Positions 1 through 5,346 of a DNA stretch of 5,697 nt are shown in pieces. The notes beneath the pieces were generated by a model that had not been told where the DNA came from, ran no database searches, and saw only the letters and a list, made by a program, of their open reading frames with translations. Positions within the stretch are counted from its first letter, which is position 1. Every line of letters begins with the position of its first letter. Position numbers and translations under genes: made by a program. This stretch comes from JAGTVG01 sp964389805. Lineage in GTDB: Bacteria; Bacteroidota; Bacteroidia; Cytophagales; Cyclobacteriaceae. The DNA is taken from positions 1 to 5,697 of the forward strand of contig CAYMFU010000183.1 of assembly GCA_964389805.1 (NCBI GenBank), in the 5' to 3' direction.

Positions 1-25
1 TTGTTATTAATGTTGAGATTTAATT

Positions 26-312
26 ATGAAGGAATCGTATAAAGTGCGGTTCGATATTGTGCCAAATTTTGACAGGATGTTTGACATTTTTAAGTTTTTC
101 TTCTTTGACAAAGTTTGCTTTAATTCCTTTTTTATTCTGGATATTTCTAAATACAGATTCAGAGATATTGTACCAATCACTTAAAAGAGTGGTCCTGGTG
201 TGTAAAAAGGAATGGAAAATATTTAAACATTATGGAATATCTGCCGCACAAAAAAAAGTGGATACATATTATCTCAGAAACTATTGACAAGATTAATGAA
301 CTTGAAGAGTAA
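26..312 (+). pseudogene. Possible frameshifted remnant of an unknown gene
   Basis: This is a tentative call. Frame 2 starts at ATG 26 (MKESYKVRFDIVPNFDRMF) and stops at 182-184. Frame 1 picks up in the overlap (151-184) and continues as KEWSWCVKRNGKYLNIMEYL to a stop at 310-312. The frame-1 part has the mixed hydrophobic/charged pattern and Trp content of a real protein C-terminus, which is why decay is suspected rather than noise. No known domain is recognised. A pair of chance ORFs in AT-rich DNA explains it nearly as well. No slippery heptamer of the X-XXY-YYZ type lies in frame at the junction, so programmed frameshifting is unlikely. Confidence 0.15.
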
Positions 313-350
313 ATTCCATTTGTCTATCTAATAGTTGCTTAGCAAAAGGA

Positions 351-362
351 TGGATCGATCCA
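351..362. repeat. 12-bp perfect palindrome TGGATCGATCCA
   Basis: A perfect dyad with no spacer, centred between 356 and 357, in otherwise AT-rich non-coding DNA. It could be a dimeric protein-binding site or simply chance. It sits about 65 bp beyond the sigma-gene terminator and near no promoter I can recognise, so no role is assigned. Confidence 0.4.
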
Positions 363-424
363 ATGTCAAGGAACACTCCTCAGGTGGTTAGGTTGGTTTC
401 TATGGATTAAATTCATTAGAATGT

Positions 425-450
425 AAAAAAACCTCATATTTCTATTGAGG
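425..450 (-). terminator. Rho-independent terminator of the sigma gene
   Basis: Read on the minus strand, CCTCA (450-446) and TGAGG (436-432) form a 5-bp stem around ATAGAAATA. The stem can gain two inner A-T pairs with one bulged A, plus a flanking G-T and A-T pair. It is followed directly by seven T residues (431-425). It lies about 90 nt past the sigma-factor stop codon and in the right orientation. On the plus strand there is no T tract after the hairpin, so it should act only on the sigma transcript. Confidence 0.75.
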
Positions 451-538
451 CTACATTAACAATAATCATATCACAATTCTTATAAATATGAATTATATAG
501 AACGTTAATTATCCCTACTAAGTATATATCTTGAGTTA

Positions 539-1411
539 TTATCTTGAACAGAATTCCTTCAGCAGTTTTTGACGGCTTGTAGATTTTAGTTTCCTAAGCG
601 CCTTTTCCCGGATTTGCCGTACCCTTTCTCTCGTCAATCCCATTCTTTCACCAATTTCTGAAAAATTCATTGCATGGTCGTAATCAATTCCGAAGGACAT
701 TTTAATAACTTCCATTTCTCTCGCATCAAGCGTTTTCAAAGTTCTCAATGTTTGGTGCTGAAGTGACTGGGTATATTCCATCTTGTAATCAGTACCTTCG
801 ATGGAACTGTCTTCCATGACGTCATACAAATTACCTTCTCCGTCATTACCAAATGGAGCATCCAGGGATGTTTTACTAAAATCGGCATTTAAAGTATTAT
901 AAATATCAGAGGGATTCTGTTCGAGAATTTCTCCTAATTCTTCTGGGGTTGGTTCCCTTTCATATACTTGTTCAAATGAGGAATACACTTTTTTAATTTG
1001 ACTGATATGACTCTTTTTATTGGCCGGTATTCTTACAATTTTTGAATGATTGTTGATAGCCTGTAAAATAGATTGTCGTATCCACCATACAGCATAAGAT
1101 ATAAATTTAAAACCTTTAGTCTCGTCGAATTTCTGAGCAGCTTTAATTAAACCTATATTGCCTTCATTAATCAGGTCATTTAAAGGAATGTTCCTATTCT
1201 GGTATTGCTTTGCTACGGAAATCACAAATCGTAGATTTGCTTTTACTAATTTCGCAAGTGCAACGTTGTCTCCAGTACGGATTCTTCTTGCTAAGTCGGC
1301 TTCTTCTTCAGGGGTAATTCTTTCTTCTTTACTTAGATCATTGAAATACTTTTCAATTGTGTGACTTTCTTTTCTGTTGGTAATTGATTGTGAGATTGTT
1401 AATTGCCTCAT
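539..1411 (-). CDS. RpoD-type sigma-70 factor, probably a group 2 paralogue
   Basis: A sigma subunit that directs RNA polymerase to promoters; 290 aa from the ATG at 1411. Domains in order: region 1.2 (about 17-49); region 2 (50-119) with the core-binding and -10-recognition helix, including DLINEGNIGLIKAAQKFD and YAVWWIRQSI; region 3 (about 128-205) with KIVRIPANK; region 4 (224-277) ending in the helix-turn-helix GLTRERVRQIREKALRKLK. Region 1.1 is absent, as usual for Bacteroidota primary-type sigmas. The ATG is preferred over an upstream in-frame TTG at 1429 because the family begins MRQL and a TACCTTTG promoter element lies only about 23 bp upstream. Compared with the Bacteroidota housekeeping RpoD as I recall it, the region 3 linker and the start of region 4.2 differ clearly (for example MSFGIDYDHAMNFSEIGERM), so it is more likely an alternative RpoD-like factor. 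That last point is inference. It is divergent from the cyclase-like gene and has its own terminator. Confidence 0.93.
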   Translation of the reverse strand: MRQLTISQSITNRKESHTIEKYFNDLSKEERITPEEEADLARRIRTGDNVALAKLVKANLRFVISVAKQYQNRNIPLNDLINEGNIGLIKAAQKFDETKGFKFISYAVWWIRQSILQAINNHSKIVRIPANKKSHISQIKKVYSSFEQVYEREPTPEELGEILEQNPSDIYNTLNADFSKTSLDAPFGNDGEGNLYDVMEDSSIEGTDYKMEYTQSLQHQTLRTLKTLDAREMEVIKMSFGIDYDHAMNFSEIGERMGLTRERVRQIREKALRKLKSTSRQKLLKEFCSR

Positions 1412-1433
1412 TGATTCGGGTTTAAACAATCTG

Positions 1434-1441
1434 CAAAGGTA
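1434..1441 (-). promoter_or_regulatory. Bacteroidota -7 promoter element of the sigma gene
   Basis: The minus strand reads TACCTTTG here, an exact match to the TAnnTTTG -7 consensus recognised by the Bacteroidota primary sigma. It lies 22 bp before the ATG at 1411, implying a short leader of roughly 15-20 nt with no Shine-Dalgarno sequence. A good -33 TTTG at the expected 19-21 bp spacing is not visible. The nearest TTTTG is only about 13 bp upstream (1455-1459), and at the right distance there is only a weak TTA-type match. The -7 call is firm; a complete two-part promoter is not. Confidence 0.7.
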
Positions 1442-1654
1442 AGTTTTTTAAACACAAAATATAACTAAAGAAGGTTAAATTAATTTAACATATCCAGGGA
1501 GGATGCAAGAGCAGCCATTAAAATACCAAACTTGGAGAAAGGACGAGTGATAGCATTTGTGAATTGTAAGGAATGTGGATATTAAACGTTTTTTAAACCT
1601 GAGGTTGTGGGGATTACTTGACTTTTCCCAATTTTTCTTAACTTGTATTACTTT

Positions 1655-1744
1655 CCGTAGCTTTAGCGAAGGAGGGTATTAAGATAGGTTTTCGTGCGGC
1701 TGATTTTTATTTAACAACAAACATCGCCTTCACTAAAGTTTCGG
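1655..1744. repeat. Imperfect 18-bp inverted repeat upstream of the cyclase-like gene
   Basis: The left arm CCGTAGCTTTAGCGAAGG (1655-1672) and the reverse complement of the right arm at 1727-1744 (CCGAAACTTTAGTGAAGG) match at 15 of 18 positions, including the block CTTTAG-GAAGG. The arms are separated by 54 bp and the right arm ends 10 bp before the ATG at 1755. No T tract follows, so it is not an ordinary terminator. It could be a paired operator, a leader-RNA stem, or the termini of a small dispersed intergenic element. Confidence 0.55.
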
Positions 1745-1754
1745 TTATTAAAAC

Positions 1755-3776
1755 ATGTCACAAAGACGCTTAGCTGCAATCATGTTTTCCGACATTGTTG
1801 GTTATGATTCCTTGTTAAAGGAAGATGAGAAGAAAGCGTTTGAATACCTCAGAAAAAACCAGCGAATCCACAAGCGATTAATCAAAAAATTCAATGGCCG
1901 ATGGTTGAAAGAAATGGGTGGTGGCATCCTGGCCAGCTTTAACTCCAATATAGATGCAGTGATGTGTGCAGTGTCCATTCAGAAAGCAACCACAGAAGTT
2001 GAAATTCCAGTGCGCATTGGCATCCATCTTGGCGATGTGATCTTCGAGAAAAAAGATGTGCTGGGTGATGGGGTAAATGTTGCATCCAGAATACAGAATG
2101 CTGTCAGTTCTAATAGCATCGTAATATCTGAAACTGTATACAATGATATTAAGAATAAAGAGGGATTAGAAATTGATTACATAGGAGAACAACCTTTAAA
2201 AGGCGTAACAAAGCCTGTTGGTATTTATAAAGTTACCTGTCAGGATGAGAACCTTCTGGATTTTTCCTTCGATACTGGTGAACTGGTTCGACCTTTTAGT
2301 TTTGGAAGAACTACTATAGTAGTTGGAATAATGGTCATAGCCTTAGTAGCTTATGCATTATATTATTTACTGCCAAAAGTTATAAATCCACCCTCGAAAC
2401 AGGATCAATCGGTTCTGGTCCTTCCATTTACAAATTATACAGGTGATACATTGGATTATTTTGTTGAAGGGATGCATGATATTTTGATTGGTAATGTAGG
2501 AAAGATTAGTGCTCTACGGGTTTTGGGCCGGACTACAGCCAATGCCTACAAAGATACTGAAAAGTCACTAACAGAAATCGCTGAGGAATTGGGGGTCAAT
2601 ACTTTTATTGAAGGTTCTGTTTTGTGCCTGGGAGATGATAGCGTATGCTTACAAGTACAAGTTAGGAGCGCTTATCCCCAAGAAAAGCAACTCTGGATTA
2701 AGGACTTCAAGGTTGAAAGAAGTGAGATCCTGAATTTGTACAACAGAGTGACAAAAGAGATATCTAGTGAGATAGGTACAATATTAACGCCTAATGAAGA
2801 GCGCTTACTTGCCAAATCAAGAACAGTTGACAAGGAGGCTTTTGACGAGTTCCTGAAGGCAAACAGGAATGATTTTAGCAGAGAATCATTGTATAAATAC
2901 CTGGAATATTTAAACAATGCTGCTGAGAAAGAACCTGATTGGGCACCTATCTATACCGGTCTGGCAAGAGTCTGGGTATCAATCTATCAGATGGGTTTAG
3001 AATCTTCGGAAATTGCAGGTCCGAAAATCTACGAGAACATTAACAAAGCGCTTGAACTGGATCCTGATATTGCTGAAATTCATGCCATAAGTGGGATGAT
3101 CGCCTTTTTGATTGAATGGGACTGGGAAAAGGCTGAAATGGAGTTATTGAAAGCATTGGCCATTAATCCCAGTGACGCTGGTTCAAGAGTCATTTATGCA
3201 CAGTTATTATGTTGCCTGCAAAGGAATGATGAGGCACTGACACAGGGCCGACTGGCGATAGAACTGGATCCATTAAATCCCATTGGACAGATATTGTATG
3301 GAGCAGTGTTGGCATTTACGGGTGATTTTAAGACTGCCCTGGCTTTTGGAGAAAAAGTAACGGCTGATGATCCTGGACACGTTATGGCCAATAATTTAAT
3401 TTTTGCGGCAGCTTTTGGTTGTGGGGATTACGACAAAGTAATGGAGGCGGCCAAATATTTTTTACCTGCCTTCGGAGTAGACTTCAAAGAGGTTGAAAGA
3501 ATTTACGGGGAAACCGGTTTTGTTGCGGCCTGTGAAGAAGTTTTGCGTCAGGAGGAGGTGTTGGCTCAAAAAGGATACGTTCCACCCGTTCCTATGGCAG
3601 TAAAATATATGATGGCGGATCAACCGGATAAAGCCATGGATTGGCTTGAAAAGGGATTTGAAAGCCGCAGCCAGAGTATGCCCTATATTACCACACAAAG
3701 TTATTTCTTTGAGCCATTATTTAACAATCCCAGATTTATTGCCATTTGTAAGAAAATGAACCTTCCCCTACCTTAA
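1755..3776 (+). CDS. Cyclase homology domain - TM - TolB-like - TPR signalling protein
   Basis: A 673-aa inner-membrane protein of the known class III nucleotidyl cyclase / TolB / TPR architecture. Residues 1-160 form a cyclase homology domain (FSDIVGY, RIGIHLGDV, VLGDGVNVASR, EQPLKGVTKPV). One TM helix spans about 187-206, with Arg on the N-terminal side, suggesting a cytosolic cyclase domain. A TolB/FlgO-like domain follows (about 217-345, SVLVLPFTNYTGD then EIAEELGVNTFIEGSV), then TPR-type helical repeats (about 396-540) and a final one near 615-640, ending in the common NNPRF-KKMNLP tail. Metal ligand Asp13, purine-contact residues Lys52 and Asp101, and transition-state residues Asn108 and Arg112 are present. 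The second metal Asp, in the usual MGDG, is Gly56 (MGGG, codon GGT at 1920-1922), so cyclase activity is doubtful. The start is the ATG after an A-rich leader; there is no clear Shine-Dalgarno. The output signal (cAMP, cGMP or none) cannot be told from sequence. Confidence 0.93.
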   Translation: MSQRRLAAIMFSDIVGYDSLLKEDEKKAFEYLRKNQRIHKRLIKKFNGRWLKEMGGGILASFNSNIDAVMCAVSIQKATTEVEIPVRIGIHLGDVIFEKKDVLGDGVNVASRIQNAVSSNSIVISETVYNDIKNKEGLEIDYIGEQPLKGVTKPVGIYKVTCQDENLLDFSFDTGELVRPFSFGRTTIVVGIMVIALVAYALYYLLPKVINPPSKQDQSVLVLPFTNYTGDTLDYFVEGMHDILIGNVGKISALRVLGRTTANAYKDTEKSLTEIAEELGVNTFIEGSVLCLGDDSVCLQVQVRSAYPQEKQLWIKDFKVERSEILNLYNRVTKEISSEIGTILTPNEERLLAKSRTVDKEAFDEFLKANRNDFSRESLYKYLEYLNNAAEKEPDWAPIYTGLARVWVSIYQMGLESSEIAGPKIYENINKALELDPDIAEIHAISGMIAFLIEWDWEKAEMELLKALAINPSDAGSRVIYAQLLCCLQRNDEALTQGRLAIELDPLNPIGQILYGAVLAFTGDFKTALAFGEKVTADDPGHVMANNLIFAAAFGCGDYDKVMEAAKYFLPAFGVDFKEVERIYGETGFVAACEEVLRQEEVLAQKGYVPPVPMAVKYMMADQPDKAMDWLEKGFESRSQSMPYITTQSYFFEPLFNNPRFIAICKKMNLPLP

Positions 3777-4121
3777 ATTCTTACAATTAATCAAAAGTAT
3801 AAATACTATTTTAAATTTTAAAAAGTTGATTGTTACTCATTTGTTGGCCAGAAATATGCAGATAAAATTTCGAGATATTCCTAACCAGCTTATAACTAGC
3901 CAATTAGCCGCCAAAATAAAGTTTGAAAATCAAACATTCAAATGTTTCACCCTGAGATCGCAGGAATACTTTAAATGGTAATATCTGTTATCAATCTAAT
4001 AAGAATACATCAGACGCTTTCTCTCGTAGCTTATCAAGGTTTTTAAGAATGAAACAGGGGAAAGTTGACTTTCGTGTGGCGTTTTCTTAAATTGTTATTA
4101 AGCCAAACGGATCAATCAGTG
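3777..4121. other. Intergenic region, cyclase-like gene / LRR lipoprotein gene
   Basis: These 345 bp hold no gene I can support. Just after the cyclase stop are AT-only dyads (AGTAT-AA-ATACT at 3796-3807 and TTTTAAATTTTAAAA at 3809-3823), too weak to call a terminator. A 41-codon frame runs from ATG 3856 to TAA 3979-3981 (MQIKFRDIPNQLITSQLAAK and onward, ending EYFKW). It is longer than most chance frames nearby but has no recognisable family or ribosome-binding site. Near the downstream gene, CGTAGCTT (4025-4032), AAGG (4036-4039), TTAAGA (4043-4048) and TTTCGTGTGGC (4070-4080) repeat, in the same order, motifs from the leader of the cyclase-like gene. Confidence 0.55.
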
Positions 4122-5072
4122 ATGAAGCTATTAGTAATAGTTATAATACTTGTTTCAATACTTCTATCCATATTCTGCTGTAATAATGAAAATCCAAATC
4201 CTGATATTTATATACCTGATATAAATTTCTTAGATGCGTTATGTGATGCCGGCTATGATACTAACAATGATGGATATATTAATACTAATGAAGCCAATGC
4301 CATAACTTCAATAAAAATCTGGGATGCAAATATTTACCAGCTGACCGGAATCGAGAATTTTATCAATTTGGATACTCTTGATGTAAATAATAATATTATT
4401 CATATTATGGATCTATCTAAAAATACCCAATTAACCTATCTAGACTGTAGTAATAATCAGTTAAAAGAAATAGATATTTCCAATAATACTGCTTTGGTTT
4501 GGGTTGACTGCGGATATAACCAATTAACTGCATTGAATCTTTCGAAAAATACGCTGTTATCCAATTTAGAATGCGGCAACAATCAATTGACTGAATTAGA
4601 TATTTCTAATAATGTTAATTTAATTCGTATTAGATGCTCACAAAATCAAATTAATAATTTAGATCTTTCTAATAATACTTTATTAGGGGTATTGGCATGC
4701 AATAACAATAGAATGACCATGCTTAATGTATCGCTCAATACTAGTTTGAATTATCTATTCTGTCGAAATAATCAAATTACCAATCTAGATCTATCGAAAA
4801 ACGTGGATTTATTTTGGATAAGTTGCAGTTCAAACCAGATAACCACACTTAATCTTTCGAATAATACCAGATTAATGCAACTTCATTGTGGAAATAATGA
4901 TTTATCATCATTAGATATCTCAAATAACAGAAAACTAACCTGGTTAGAAATAGCAAATATGCCTTCGTTGTATGATATATGTGTTTGGGAGATCCCATTC
5001 CCTCCTTATCAAAATTTTGTCGTAGAATCTAATGGAAGTTCCAACTACTTTTTTACTATCGATTGTGGTTAG
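4122..5072 (+). CDS. Exported leucine-rich-repeat protein with EF-hand loop, putative lipoprotein
   Basis: 316 aa from the ATG at 4122. The same frame is open from a TTG at 4065, but only the ATG gives a clean signal peptide (MKLLVIVIILVSILLSIFCC). Cys19/Cys20 suggest lipid anchoring, though Phe before Cys19 is unusual for a lipobox; ordinary signal peptidase I cleavage is the alternative. Residues 46-57 (DTNNDGYINTNE) are a complete EF-hand-type calcium loop, with Asp/Asn at positions 1, 3, 5 and 9 and Glu at 12. Residues 83-271 are nine tandem 21-residue LRRs of the form LxxLxCxxNxLxxLDhSxNxx. The C-terminal cap has DICVWEIPFPP and a final DCG, so its two Cys could form a disulfide. LRR solenoids of this kind usually bind proteins or glycans; the ligand here is unknown. 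There is no C-terminal type IX sorting domain. No Shine-Dalgarno or clear promoter is seen. Confidence 0.88.
   Translation: MKLLVIVIILVSILLSIFCCNNENPNPDIYIPDINFLDALCDAGYDTNNDGYINTNEANAITSIKIWDANIYQLTGIENFINLDTLDVNNNIIHIMDLSKNTQLTYLDCSNNQLKEIDISNNTALVWVDCGYNQLTALNLSKNTLLSNLECGNNQLTELDISNNVNLIRIRCSQNQINNLDLSNNTLLGVLACNNNRMTMLNVSLNTSLNYLFCRNNQITNLDLSKNVDLFWISCSSNQITTLNLSNNTRLMQLHCGNNDLSSLDISNNRKLTWLEIANMPSLYDICVWEIPFPPYQNFVVESNGSSNYFFTIDCG
4368..4934 (+). repeat. Nine tandem 63-bp (21-residue) LRR coding repeats
   Basis: The units begin LDTLDVNNN, LTYLDCSNN, LVWVDCGYN, LSNLECGNN, LIRIRCSQN, LGVLACNNN, LNYLFCRNN, LFWISCSSN and LMQLHCGNN. Each is exactly 21 codons, with no indels over 567 bp. The protein pattern is strongly conserved while the DNA copies differ, mostly at non-consensus residues and third bases, so the array is old rather than recently amplified. 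Cys occupies position 6 in units 2-9 and Val in unit 1. Confidence 0.9.
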
Positions 5073-5346
5073 AAAATAATATAAGTCCAGCCTGTTTCCT
5101 TTCAAAGTAATGCGGACTGATTAAGGACTAAAGGTTACGAGATGTTTTATTACCTTACATCTTTGGTAGTAAGGCAGATTTCAAAACCTTAAAATCAGTT
5201 TAAAATGGCACAAAGAAAATCAAGTGAAAAGTCTTCCGGATGCCCTCCATGTACTAGGAAAATTGGATATTTTCACTTATATTTCTTAAACAATAAACCA
5301 CTTTTTAAACAAGCCAAACAACATGAGGCCACATGATATTCCGCTC

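Larger units (their letters stand above)
1..538. other. Gene-poor region downstream of the sigma gene
   Basis: No convincing intact gene is visible. On the plus strand, frame 2 is open from an ATG at 26 to a TAA at 182-184 (52 codons, Phe-rich middle). Frame 1 is open from 151 to a TAA at 310-312, and its last part (ATG at 232) reads MEYLPHKKKWIHIISETI followed by a Lys/Glu-rich end. If the two frames are joined near 178-184 they give a protein-like string of about 95 residues, so a gene broken by a frameshift is possible, but the family is not recognisable. The stretch also holds the 12-bp palindrome at 351-362 and the terminator at 425-450. The rest is AT-rich and featureless. Confidence 0.5.
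1412..1754. other. Divergent intergenic region, sigma gene / cyclase-like gene
   Basis: These 343 bp separate two divergent genes. The region contains the sigma -7 element (1434-1441) and the 18-bp imperfect inverted repeat (1655-1672 with 1727-1744). It also holds a short stretch at 1484-1585 that reads on the plus strand as REDARAAIKIPNLEKGRVIA then FVNCKECGY and a stop, with no start codon in frame: a possible gene-end relic. A weak candidate promoter for the plus-strand gene is TAGGTTTT at 1685-1692 (one mismatch to TAnnTTTG), with TTTA about 19 bp upstream inside the left arm of the inverted repeat. Confidence 0.6.

Noticed and set aside
57..287. 76-codon plus-strand ORF starting with GTG/TTG-type codon in the gene-poor left end
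   Set aside because: Composition is a Phe/Leu-rich run followed by unrelated sequence; it overlaps the two more protein-like frames of the 26-312 region and has no ATG or ribosome-binding site.
1158..1364. 68-codon plus-strand ORF
   Set aside because: Lies wholly inside the sigma gene on the opposite strand and is an antisense shadow of it.
1412..1429. Six-residue N-terminal extension of the sigma factor from TTG at 1429
   Set aside because: The family starts MRQL, and the -7 element at 1434-1441 places the transcription start at about this point.
2672..2917. 81-codon minus-strand ORF
   Set aside because: Antisense shadow inside the cyclase-like gene, which has clear domain support.
3194..3391. 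65-codon minus-strand ORF
   Set aside because: Antisense shadow of the TPR region of the cyclase-like gene.
3462..3698. 78-codon minus-strand ORF
   Set aside because: Antisense shadow of the C-terminal part of the cyclase-like gene.
4065..4121. N-terminal extension of the LRR protein from a TTG
   Set aside because: It would put 19 extra residues before a clean signal peptide, and it overlaps the leader motif TTTCGTGTGGC shared with the other gene.
4368..4934. 63-bp periodicity considered as a CRISPR-like or satellite array
   Set aside because: The period is in frame, the protein pattern is the LRR consensus, and DNA copies are diverged; it is a protein repeat.
5084..5118. Stem AGTCC...GGACT after the LRR gene stop, considered as a terminator
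   Set aside because: Loop of more than 20 nt and no T tract after the stem.
5153..5174. Inverted repeat CCTTAC / GTAAGG
   Set aside because: Six-bp stem, 10-nt loop, no T tract, no nearby promoter element; not distinguishable from chance.
5205..5336. 43-codon ORF with a CPPC motif just before the last gene (MAQRKSSEKSSGCPPCTRK and onward)
   Set aside because: No homologue recognised, no ribosome-binding site, irregular composition, and it runs into the start region of the following lipoprotein; chance is likelier.
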